DNA of 64,000 bases from Pampus argenteus. Taxonomy: Eukaryota > Chordata > Actinopteri > Scombriformes > Stromateidae. Positions 12,055 through 24,700 of this stretch are shown piece after piece (position 1 is the first letter of the stretch; each line of letters begins with the position of its first letter). The notes under the pieces were generated by a model. That model was not told the origin of the DNA. It worked only from the letters and a program-made list of their open reading frames with translations, and searched no databases. Position numbers and translations under genes: made by a program. The stretch covers positions 4,479,501 to 4,543,500 of the forward strand of contig CM072869.1 of assembly GCA_036937835.1 (NCBI GenBank). Reading direction: 5' to 3'.

Positions 12055-15000
12055 ATGTCCGACCGCTCTGCTTTCAACGACGAGAAAGGGGGCTCCTCCA
12101 GCGTCGGCGAGCCTGAATATGGTCACGACCCGGCGAGCGGAGGGATTTTCTCCTCCGACTACAAAAGGTACGGAGCCACCTGCCTGCCTCGGTGCAGCTT
12201 TTTATTAGTCATATTATGAGACACCCCGGGAGGTGCAGTTTCCTGTCTGCAAAAAAAAAAATGCACATGAAGAGCATGTTAATGTCTATAACCTCCACGC
12301 TGAACTTTGTTTGTTATCAGGCCCGTGATTTGAATCGGTCTCTCGCCTTTTCTCGCCGTGATTTGATTGCTCGTTGTGACTAAATGGCGTCTCGGTGCTC
12401 GTTTTGACTGAGCCTATAAAGGTGCATTCAACCAGAAAAGGTTGGGGTGCTGACATCGGCAGCGTTTATGTGTGTTTTGTGTGAGGTGAAATGTGAAAGG
12501 CCTGTCAGGCCTCAGCTCCCATTGACATGTATATATGTCTATGGGAGCTCCAGCTTTTCAGCACCACCCCTGCTGGACAGCAGCAGCAGCTTACTGTTTA
12601 AAATACCTGCAGCACAGCAGGCACTAGGAGGCAAGTCAAAATGCTCAAAAATATAAATCAAATATATTAGAGACAAACTCCAAATACTTCGTTTTTTCTT
12701 CTTTTCTCTCCCTTTAATAATCTCACGACCCCTCAGATTTATCTGGTGACCCCTCGGAGGGCCCTGACCCCTAGGTTGGGAACCACTGGACTAAACTAGC
12801 TCCACCTCCAGCAGCTACAACAGTAACATGCTGCTCTAATACTGATGCTTCAGTATTAATAATCAAATTATGGCATTTATACTAATATATCAGGGATGAA
12901 ATGAGTACTTTAATACTTCATGCGAGTACTTTTACTTTGTAGTAGCATTTTTCATTGCTGTGTTATACTTTTACTTAAGTAAACTATAGATCTGAACACT
13001 GGAAATTGCAGCTTTTATTCAGTTGTGTCATTTTTTATTGTTCACAGCTAGACAAACCTATAAACAATAATCATATTGATAATAATTTCATACCTGAAAT
13101 TTAGCTCAGTGTTTCATATTAAAAGATAGATCCACATTTTTTATATGTACATTAAAGGAGTAACTGATTGTTGTACTTGTGCATACTGTCCACAATAGCT
13201 GTATTCCTATTGTCCTTGTTCTGTCTGAAATACATTAAGGAATTCACCTGAAGCTAATGAAAAATATGATTTAAGCCAATTGGACTCAATCAAGTGGGTA
13301 CCTTCCAGAGTTTATTTCATTGTATTGTACATATGAGTATTATTTTAAGTCAAACTTGAAAAAATTTGACTCTTGTCAAGTTTGAGGACTTATGAGAAAC
13401 AGATTTTGGTCAAAAACGATGCAGCCGAGGCAGAAATATCCAGATTTTTAGTCCTTACTATGGTCGGACTCCAAAACCACTGCATCCTACACTTCCCATA
13501 ATGCAACTTGATACCACCTTTGCCAAACAGGCAGCATCCTCGATGTATAAACTGCAGGTTGATTAAAAACAAGCTGTAGGTGGATTCTCAAACACAAAGC
13601 TTACGCGAACAAACTGCATCGACGGTTTGATTGGTAGTTCTGGAGGGAAATTTGTTCTTTGAGGAGAATGCTCCTTTACTGACCAAAGGACAGTGGCAGA
13701 GGTCAATATTAATACAACAACATAAAGCCAAACGTCTGCTGGATCGGTTGAATGGACTAATAGAAAGAGTTAGTTGATTTAAATGAGGCTATTGGTAGTC
13801 AAGCGTTTACCCATAATTTACTGTACAGCTGGCACAGACTATTAAAAATGCTTGATTTGGGGTTATATTTGTAGTTTTTCTTTCCATTTAATGACATTAG
13901 TGATAACATGAGACATCAATTGTGCTTTATATGTTTTAGTCATCTTTTACTGGAGCAGCTTCTGCACACAAACCTTTAGATCTTAAACGCTTTAAAGGCT
14001 GCATTACAGTAGAGTGACTGTAATTATCTGTTTTATTGAGTCATTACGTCCACATTACTGATCATTATTTATCAATAATCTCATTGTGTAAAACGATATA
14101 TAATATAAATATTCCTCCCTACAGTATTGTCGTAATATTGACCACAGCAGGCGCAACAAAGCAGAAAATGTTAATCAATCAATCAATCAATCAATCACAG
14201 GTTGTTTGAGGTTTAATCAGGCAAAATAAAAAAAAATAAAAAATCAAATTCTAGCTTCTTATTTTTAGACAATTGTATTTATTTAATTAGAAAATCATAG
14301 AGAAAAGAAACCTCCATTATTCATTGTTGTTGACTAATACTATGGATATAATATGTCCATGAATTAGTTTAGTTTAAATCTTTTATATTGGTTAATCTTT
14401 GGGTAATAATTGTGTATGAGTAAAGCCTTGACAGCGGATATTTAGTTTTAAATTATTCAAGATCAGCCAATTAAAACAGTGCAGCATATTTGGGTCGAGC
14501 AGAAGCACCGTCAGCTGTAATTAGCGTCAGTATTACTGCAATCGATTAGTATTAGAAGATTTTAGAGGAAGCTTTATAAAAAGTTGAGTGCAGTAATAAA
14601 AGTCCCCAGTTTTTCACCAGCAGAGGGGGCTCAGTCCTCGTAGATGTTGACGTTGGGCATCGTTGTTGTTCAGATCTGTGTTTGCAGACCTCAGTGAAGG
14701 AAGATTAACCAGTTTGTCTGTAAACACAACAGTGAAAGCGCTGATTCGACCTTCAGTCGTCTCCTTGGAAATGTTTTTTTTCACTGCTGAGATAATGTCA
14801 ATATTTCTGTTTTATTACCCTGAGGAAAAACAAAAAAAAACAAAATACAACTTCTCTCCTCTTTTAAAGGTTATTACGCTCCTTCAACATGAAATAATCA
14901 GGCACTGCAACACATCAGTGTCATGTTAGATTTTGCATCATATAATGGCTTTTCCTCATCTGTGCCTTTTGAATTTCTGTCAATCTGAGTTGTTTTTAAG

Positions 15001-18000
15001 GTTTGTTGGCCTTTTCAGATGCCCTGTTATTGTAAGCATCCTTCATTTAGAGGACAGGATACCACTGCTATTAGTTGGCAGCAGTCTTATGTAGTGAGAC
15101 ATCAAGTAAAGCATTAATATTTACAGCATTATAGAACATGATAAACCGGATTGTCACTGTCGATGAAATTTACTGTAAATGCTGCAGCTTCAGGGCGTTT
15201 GTTCTTGATGATGTTACAGGTTAAAATTCATAAATTCATTCATTCATCAAATGTCAACACATCCTGACTGAGCTGTTACAGAACACAGGAAGAGCGTATT
15301 TGAATTTAATGCAGTTATTTTTGTTTCGAGCCAAAGAGGAATGAGTGGGAGAGAAAGAGAGAAAGAGAGAAAGAGCGATGTCCTCATCACGACACTGCCA
15401 AAAAGCTGAGTCATGTAAGACAAGGAAAAAAAAATACACTACACAGTATGGTAAAAAAGAAATATATATATATATGTATATATATATAGAGAGAGAGGAA
15501 TATTTCAAAGTATCTGTCAGGAATCAGCACAGGTTTGTTGGCTGTGAGTCCGGATGATGGCAGATAAAGAAAGCTGTGATTGAGCGAGAGTTAAATATAT
15601 AATATGAATGAAGGGAAGCAAGATCTCTGTTAACGTGAAGAGGCGGAGCAAATATGACTAGTGCGTGTGTGTGTGTGTGTGTGTGCGTGTGTGTGTGTTG
15701 GGGGGTGGGGGGTGGGGTGATAACGTGGCAAAAGGTGGGAGAGGCTGTGTCATTGTTAGAGAGCTCAGATACGTGTCCATACATTGACTGAGAGAGAGAC
15801 GGAGGGGGGCTGGTGCTGCACCAGGAACCACATGAGCAGCGGGAGGAGTCGCGAGAGGAGAGGCAAATAAAACTCCACGCCCCTCACTGCTGAGCATCCA
15901 TTTACTGAGCAGCTGATGTCTGCTTCACTGGATGCGAACAGCTTGAGCAGTAACAGAAAAGAAAAAAGCCTACAGTCCTCAGGGGCTCCGGTGGATTTGG
16001 ATTATAGCCACCGTGAAGAAGTCCATCAGCAGACACTGGAGCATTTCTGGAGAGCTTTGTTGCGTCATTCTTGCAAGAAATGTCCACATTGGATATACTT
16101 AACCACGGAGGAAAGGAGTATTAATAGCACAGAATCTGACTGAAGCCGCTTTTTGCTGTGTGTCTGAGAAGAATCTGGAGAATTTCATAGACTCATCCAA
16201 GTCATTAATACAGAGGAGTGGCCTAAGGAAAAAAAAAACTGCAGGCTTTCCCCTCTGTCTCCACTTTATTTGGGATTCTACAGGTTGCTCTTGATCTTTT
16301 GGTTCAGTTTCAAAGATGACCACCATGCAAAAGCTGCTGCAGCTGCCAGTGAACGCGGTGAATATCGTGAAGACAGTGCAGAGTCAGGTCCAGGGCCAGG
16401 AGGAGGACAAGAGCCCCGTGCTGACCCCTGACAGCGGGCAGCAGACCTGGTACAACGCTCTGCAGCCTGATGAGCTGCGCCACCTGCGATCTGGAGGTAC
16501 AGGAGGTACTGGAGGAGGAGGAGGTGGTGGAGGTGGTGGTGGAGACCATGAGGAACGGGCAGCACTGGAGGAAGGTGGCGGTGGTGGTGGCGGGAGTTTC
16601 CAAAGTCAACCTTTGCGGTAGGATGTCATGAGAATTCAGATCTTCTTCAACCTGTACGTGCTAAAGTTATGTATAGCTGCTTACAACGGAGACTTTCCAG
16701 CCTCTGCTGATCTCTTGGCTTCGGTGTTTCGGTAACCCGAACCGACGGTGTCCTCTGTTGTACCACAGCGGGTTAAATAATTCAAGGCTGTTTGTAAATT
16801 CAGCTGTCAGTTCATCAGTAGGACGAGACAACATCCAGAGAAATTAGAGAAGCGGTGTTGGTGTAGAGTTACTGTGGGGCCTTTGGGCATGTGCAGAGGC
16901 TCAAGCTTTATTTCAACCATAATTCACCAGTGTGACATATTTCAAGTGTGTAGAAATACATCTGTGAAGTACGAGGAGCTCCTCCTGGAACCGTCTCGGA
17001 GTATTTTGTCTTCTGTTTCATTTATAACCGTTTTAATTCACTGAGCCATTCAATCTTATTGTTGGGCCACTTGACAGACAGAATATGTGCAGAAATATTA
17101 ATGATAATTCTTCCCCTATTTTCTTCCAGTTCAATAGCCATTGTTCTGTTTGGTTTTTTTTTTTAACCATATACGCCTGCTACTGTTACTTATATGCATG
17201 ATAATAATGCGGTTCGACTGGTTGAATCTGAGAGAGTCAACATGGGAAAAGCAATCAGTGTTTTCAGGGTTGATTAAGTTTGTGAAGAACAAATGTGGTC
17301 TTTGGTTGGTATGTTTCTTCTGCTTTATCATCATTACATTAGATATTTGGGAGGTGAAAACATTGCATTGTGTATTTTGAAATTTGACTTCTCACGTTAA
17401 TGCAAAACCTTAATTAAGTTGTGGTTTCCTGTTTCCTTTTTTTATTAAAATCTAGGGAAACTTTGTGAACTCTTTGCATTCAGCTACGAGAATGAGAGTT
17501 GGAGTCAGATCAGCAGCAACCTTTTCTCTCTTTAGCATGTTGACATTTAGCTGGAAGCAGCCTCACAGCTCTTCTAACATGTCTGTAGTCTTGTTCTCTA
17601 ACGTGATGTTATATTTTCTACATTTATCCAGTTATTCACAGGCAATAAGAAAACTTTTTTTTTTTTTTTCATTTTTCATTTCATATTTTCCATCTCCATG
17701 TTTTGAACTTCAAAAGGAACAGCTCTTCAGGTTTAGAAGCCGGCATCAAAGGAAAGAGAGGAGCTTTCGGGCTGTAATAAAGAGACTCGCTGGTAGAAAC
17801 GTTGTTTCTGGAGTCATGGCCAGCGGCCGCGACATATCATCACGATTTCACAGGGAGAATTGAAGCTGTCAGACCTTCATTTTCTGTTGAAATTCAGCAT
17901 TAGGGTTTAGTGACTCATCCTTTTGTCTGGGCTTTTAGTGCTCTCGGCAAGTTATCTTTGTATTATTCCAGAGTCTATTTTTTTTTATTTTATTATTTCT

Positions 18001-21000
18001 TTTGGGACACAGCCACATATTGATAACCAAGAAAAAACCAAAGCTTCACTTCACTACTCGGTTCCAAAAATAATCCTCTACAAACAGCGTTTCATAGATA
18101 ATGTCAAGTTTTAATTTGACGCTCTTTCATGAACGGAGGCTTTTTGAAGTGTGTGTCGCAGAGTGAACTATATTATTCATGATATGCGAGTATTAACGCG
18201 TTGATGGTTGATAGAGGAAAAAGCAGAAATGCAAACATACATTAAACTCCGAGCAGTCGTGCAGAAGATGAATCGACTTCTGCAGCGTCCTCCTCCTCAC
18301 AAGGCTTTCATTCAGTGCTGTCATACGACCAAAACAGATGAAATTTATATATATAGTTTACCCAACAGCCTCCCACTCACACAGTGGATAAATAAACAGT
18401 AAAAAAAAACTTTGAACCTCATAAAACACTTTTACAAGTCATTTGTTGTGTTTGTTTGTTTCAAGCTGTTTTGAGGTTGTTTAAAAATTTGCTGCATTGG
18501 GAGCTGAGATGTGTATTAGTACATTAACCCTATGTATGTCAGTTATGACTATATACTGATTATTTCCAGTATGGTATATGAAAAATGTGCAATTTGAAGG
18601 ATGAATGTGTTTCCTCTGCTCGGCTCCACAGGCCTTCAGTCTCACGTGGAAAAACACTGTCAGATGCAACAAATGCACTGCAGGGAGGCAGGAAATCACT
18701 CAACTTTATTTTATTGCATCCTTTGTTGCCTTGGAAACTAGATGGTGGGGGAAATGTGCAGCTCAGCAGCTATTTAATCGCTCCGCCCACCACCAAACGA
18801 ACTCCGCCCCTTCATTCACACACTTGCATATGAGGCTCATACTCACAACTTTTTCTGATTAGCACTTTTAAAATACCGTTTTTTGGTTTTTTTTTAAAGA
18901 TACGAGATATGTTGTCAGGTAACTGTGTCACTTCCAGTGATATTGTATATGCATGTGCACATACTAAAAATATAATGTTCTAATAAAAAAATGCTTTGCA
19001 TGATTAAGGCCTTTATAACAGTGTTCAGGATAGAGTTCGAGTCATTATTGTCTCCTGTCCCTTGCTGATGGAAAGCAGCAAAACGGATATTTCGGCTGTT
19101 GACGAATGTCATTGATCAGTGTTTTCAGCGTCTTTATCTTTGGCAGCTGTAACCGTTGCTGTTTGCAGGATCCTCCAGGCAGGTTTGGTAGAATCTGTCA
19201 GTGTTGTTTATGTGTGTTTGCATTGCAGCGGGGTGGAGATGTCGGCTTAGATCGACTCAGACAAGGATCCCGCTTCTCGTTGTGTGAGCTGGCCAGTCTG
19301 TTCCCATTGTCCCTGACGGGGGATGATGATGATGGATGAACATGACTGCAGAGCCACATGTTAACAGGGTTACAGTTGCTTGATTGGAACTATAAAAGAC
19401 AGTTGGTGCACACCTAAAAACTGGGAAAAAAAAAAAAAGTGTTTGGTTATCTGAAGCACATATAGTGATACATAGAAAATATGTTTTTCTACAAAACCCA
19501 ACAAAAGCAGCAAACTTCTCAAATGTTAAAAGTTGCCCGGAGTTGCTTGTAAAGTGACATTCAGGCTTGTTAAATGACTTGATAATTTAGATTCAATGTT
19601 TTATCCGTCAGTCGGTTTAGAGATTTATTGGCTCATTTTTTTCAGATCTTTGTTATGGTTGGATATCTGCATATTCCAGACGTGAAGTTACAGTTGTACT
19701 GGGTGACATCTTGATCAAAGTATTTCTTTTTTAAGAAATGTTGCATCTCTGTATTTTCTGCTAAAATATCAGCCGTCTCTCTGTGAAATGTTTTAGGGAT
19801 TATGTCGCTTTCCAATTAGCCGGGTTTTTTTTTTTTTTTAAAGGTTTCCATATTTTGCCATCTTACATTTTCTCACTTCAAAGAGAATCATTTCTGGGTC
19901 ACACTTGAAGACTTTGATCAATTTTAAGCATTGAATGGAAATTGTTGATTTCTTGTTTCAGGCTTCTGCAATCGGGTGTCATTTGCTGTTGCTTGTGCTG
20001 CAAAAAAAAACAAAAAACAAAAACAAAAAAAACCAAACTACCAAGCCGTTATCTGATTTATGGTGTTTTCTTCCCGCAGACATGATGACTTAAAGGAGAT
20101 GCTGGACAGCAACAAAGACTCCCTGAAGCTGGAGGCAATGAAGCGGATCGTGGCTGTGCGTATAAATAATGTTTACTCTGGGATTTCACTGATCAGCAGG
20201 TGCAGCCGCGTGTTTTTTAAATGGAGGACGGAGACACCCGAAACGTTTAAACACAAAAACACAGTGTATGACGTTTCATTTGTCCCGACAGCAGGGAAGA
20301 CCCACTGCTTACTCTTGTAGCCTTAATGTCATCATTTTGATGGTTTTCAGGTGTAATGATGCTCTAATGGGGGATACAAAACTTCATCAAATTAACACTG
20401 ACTGTACCGGAGTTGATATTCTGTAACTATAAGAGACTTGACTCCTATATCTATAAGAGAGAGGCAGTTTTAGATCATATATCTGTGTCTGAAGCGCCAC
20501 ACGTGACTCTTCATTCATTAACATCTGCAGGACAGGGCAGACGAATGAGGAAGGAAAAGCATGAAAACATAAAAAAAAAAAAGCCTGAAATAAAATATGA
20601 AAAAAGTTGTACCTTCTTACAAATGATGTAAACGTTTGTAATATGTCACCTTGTTGAAATCCTCGTCGCTGATTCTGTGCTTATCTTTTGTGGGTTTCTT
20701 TCACAGATGATCGCTCGAGGTAAAAATGCATCAGATCTCTTCCCCGCTGTGGTGAAAAATGTGGCCTGTAAAAACATTGAGGTCTGTAATAAACCCAGTT
20801 TTCATTCTGCTTCATGTGTTATTTGATTTCTTCTGCTTGCATAGTTTTATATGGTAAAAAAAAAAAAAAAAAAAAGAAAAGTTACTTACTGCATAAAGAC
20901 TTTTATCTCCCTCGCTTTTAAATTATGCATTAATTTATCAGACTTCATCTCACCTGAACAAGATTGCAATCTTCCTCTCCTTTTTTTTTTTTTACAGTTT

Positions 21001-21670
21001 ATCAGTGTGTTTTCTCTCTCTCTTATTTACCTCACTGGAAATCATTGAAATAATCTACATAATTTGGATTAAATTACTTTTTCTTTCCTTCTCACTGCTC
21101 CTCCCTTCAGGTGAAGAAGCTGGTCTATGTGTACCTGGTGCGTTATGCCGAGGAGCAGCAAGATCTCGCTCTGCTCTCCATTTCCACATTTCAGCGAGGT
21201 TTGAAGGTAAAGCAGAGACAGCTTCCCTTCATCGATAGTTTTCAATTGAAAACCAATCCATCCGTATATAAATATAAACTGACCAGCAGCAGGTTTACGG
21301 TTCATTAAAAGTCTTTGCTCTGCACTTTTTTCGCAGGATCCTAACCAGCTGATCAGAGCCAGCGCCCTGCGAGTCCTCTCCAGCATCCGAGTCACCATCA
21401 TCGTCCCCATAATGATGTTGGCCATCAAAGAAGCTGCTTCAGACATGTCTCCGTACGTCAGGAAGACAGCCGCTCACGCAATCCCCAAACTCTACAGGTA
21501 AGAAGCAGAAAAACAATTACGACTCACGGGCTCCCTGTTGTGGCTGTAAACACATCTCGTTGAAGATCACTTAACTTAGTAGATGAAGAATACTCCAGAG
21601 GCATTTGTAGCAATGATTAAAGGAAGCGTAAATTGTACACTTGTGAGTTAGAAATCTGTGTGTGTGTGTA

Positions 21671-21702
<32 letters not shown>

Positions 21703-24700
21703 TGTGTGTGTTGTTCACTCTGCAGCCTCCTGCAGAGAGAAGCTAGTGAGAACCACTGTGACTTACTGCCATTGTAAAAATTAAAGCTTTACGTGTCAGT
21801 AAGAGGTGCATCGTTCAGGAGTCTGTTGCTGCTCTGGCAGTTCGATCATTTGTTTTATGCTCTTGAGTATAATTTTTTAAGTTCAACCATTTGCCTTGTT
21901 TCATTTTATTTGAGTGATTTATCTTCATCTTCAAACCTTCAGTTTGGATCCAGAACAGAAGGACCAGCTGATCGAAGTCATAGAGAAACTCCTCGCTGAT
22001 AAAACCACGGTGGGGTTTTCTTTAGCAGATTTTATTCAACAAATACAATAAACTGTTCATTCAGTATACATTACTTGTTCAACTGTAGATAGTATTTTAC
22101 GTATATATAACGGAACAAAACTCCTGTTTTGTGTGTGATGAATAAATCCGGTTGCAGTTGGTTGCGGGAAGCGTCGTTATGGCTTTTGAGGAGGTTTGTC
22201 CGGAGCGGATCGACCTGATCCACAAGAACTACAGGAAGCTGTGTAACCTGCTGATAGACGTGGAGGAGTGGGGGCAGGTCGTCATCATCAACATGCTGAC
22301 CCGCTACGCCAGGACGCAGTTCCTCAACCCAAACATCAATGTGAGTCAGAGGGCACATTCACAAGAAATATAGTCCCACAAATGGGTCAGATTATGTGTA
22401 TGTGTAATATAATCTCTGGTCACTGGCTGTCTGATTGATCAATTGTATTTATTTCCCCTGTGGTGATAGGACTAAGAAAATAACAATTAGTTTCCATTAA
22501 TCTGCCAATTTTGTTTTGACTTATTGATTAATTCTTATTAATTATGATAGTGACACATTGGCCCATCGGAGTTTCAGTAGCCAATAACTACTTTGGATGC
22601 AGGATGGAGGTCTTATATCCTCACTGTTTCTGCAGGAGTCCCTGCTGGAGGAGGGAGGCGGTGGGGACAAGACCTTCTACGGCTCCGATGAAGATGAGGA
22701 CGAGGATGAGGAGGATGAGAAGGAGAAGAAGGCCGAGGCCGCCGTAATGGCCAAGAGGAAGCCGTACGTGATGGATCCAGACCACCGGCTGCTGCTGAGG
22801 AACACCAAGCCGCTCCTGCAGAGCCGCAACGCAGCTGTGAGACCACGACACTGTTGAATAATAACACACGTCTTTATAATTAACTCCCTGTTTGAGTCAG
22901 TCGTCATGGCAGAGATTATAATTGTTTTCCTCTCCTCGCACATCCAGCAGCAGGTTTCGGTGATGTGAGTACTCGAGGTTTCTAAATACGCGACCTTGGT
23001 TCAAGCCCTCGTTGTTAACAAGCATCCGTCCGGCTGAAGTGTCCTTGAAACCTCTGAAACCAGGACGAGTGAAGGTTTAAGGAGGGAGATTAACGAAGCT
23101 TTGCAGTACATTAGTGCTGCTGTGACCTGTTTTGTTCCGTGTTATATGTTATAAAACTCCCCCGTGCCTGTTTTGGTTTCACATTTACCTCCCTAACAAA
23201 TGTGTTTGCTCATCAGTGAGCTCTTTATAATTGCTCTTTATGCCTCTCATTGTTTATTAAGCAGTTAAGCAAATAATAAATGGAAAGGTCGCCCCTTTTT
23301 TGCTCTTGAAATGGTTCAATTTGTTGTCAAATTGCGATGTGTAATGTGAATGTGGAACAAACACACTGGGAATTGTAGTCTGTGGAGCATTTTAAGCGTC
23401 TTTTCAGCTCGTTGTTTTTTAGGTTTGCTTTCACCACTTTCATCAGCCTCGTTTCCAGATCCAGCAGGAAGCTGATTTCACCGAGCAGCAGATAGATTAG
23501 GTTAACGTCTAGCTGGTGAACAAATTGAACATTTAGCATCTAAAGAGGAACATATTTCCCTCTGGAGTTGGTGGAGACTGAAAAAAAGACAAACACGACT
23601 GCTCATGTTGCTCTATTTGCTAATACATACAAGGTTAGGGTCAGTGTTATATGTCAGTGTTATGTTTATGGCCCCCAAATGGCTAAAAATCAATTAATAC
23701 AAGTTTAAGCTGTGTATAGATGCCAGCTGAGTGTTTACAAGACCTAAAAGACTATATAAAAAGACTAAAAGAAATTATTTTCTCTTGAATGGCTCATTTC
23801 TAATTAATTCATTGGATTTTAAATGCATTTTAATCTTTATCTCTTGTAGCCTAATTATTAAAACAAAACAATTTCCCATCGTTGTTTCATGCACATTTAA
23901 CAGGAATCCAATACTTTCCACATCTGCACTGCAACATAAGGCAACGTGGTGGAATTATATAGAGATTTTCAGTGAGCGAGGTTTTGAACACATTAGCCAA
24001 CAGGACTCTGGAGTACAGCCAGTTTTATTACTTCACTTTGTACTGTGCGACTGTATCAATACTGGCGATTTAACCCTCGGCTCGTCTCGTGTTCTTTATA
24101 CTCCAGGTGGTGATGGCTGTGGCTCAGCTGTACTTCCATCTCGCCCCTAAAGCGGAGGTTGGCGTGATTGCCAAGGCTCTGGTCCGTCTCCTGAGGAGCC
24201 ACAGGTGAAATTCGCCGTCTACATTTCGAGATTAATTATCTGCTTAAATTCATATACCATCAGTTTTTGGCAGCAGGTTATTCTGAAAGTACTCCAGTGT
24301 ATTTAAAACCAGCGATATCAGCCATCTTACATTATTGCCTGTGAGGCCTACAGGCCGCCACTTTCGTTTAAACAAGTGCTCTTGTGGTTCTGGGCGTGTT
24401 GTAATGGGATCATCAGTCAGCAGCGTCTCTCCGAAGGGCTTTTGTCACGAATCTATTGTCCTGTACGATGTGTTTCATTAGATTTCATTTGTCTTATGAA
24501 GTCGGTCTGTGGTCTCTCCGGTCTCATAACAACCAAAATTGGTTTACTAACTCGAAGAGTAGCAGGTCATTTAGTAGCTGTTCTGGTGCTTTCACTCATA
24601 TCACATTTATCAGCGTTATTATGGTTTACGTTATAATGATGGCGATGGTTACCAGCCTCAAAGTGGCACCAGGTTAACAAGTAACCAGATAGAAACGAAT

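Larger units (their letters stand above)
12168..20079 (+). other. ap3b2: ap3b2 intron 1 (7.9 kb)
   Basis: By far the longest intron in the window, bounded by AAAAG|GTACGG and CCGCAG|ACATG. It contains a dispersed repeat (12690-13010), a 36-base inverted repeat (12514-12549), an AATC tract (14175-14198), a TG plus G-run tract (15661-15717), a candidate alternative first exon (16316-16617) and several poly-A/T tracts. Short antisense frames over these sequences are not supported as genes. Confidence 0.8.

Noticed and set aside
16278..16609. Antisense frames opposite the candidate alternative ap3b2 exon
   Set aside because: His/Leu/Thr-rich products come from reading the GGN repeats backwards; no splice or start support.
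22544..22943. Alternative-frame and antisense products around ap3b2 exon 8
   Set aside because: Arg-rich or Ser-rich translations of the GATGAGGA repeat; the real frame matches AP3B2.
23731..24150. 139-codon plus-strand frame ending in ap3b2 exon 9
   Set aside because: Mostly intron sequence read out of frame before the true acceptor at 24106.
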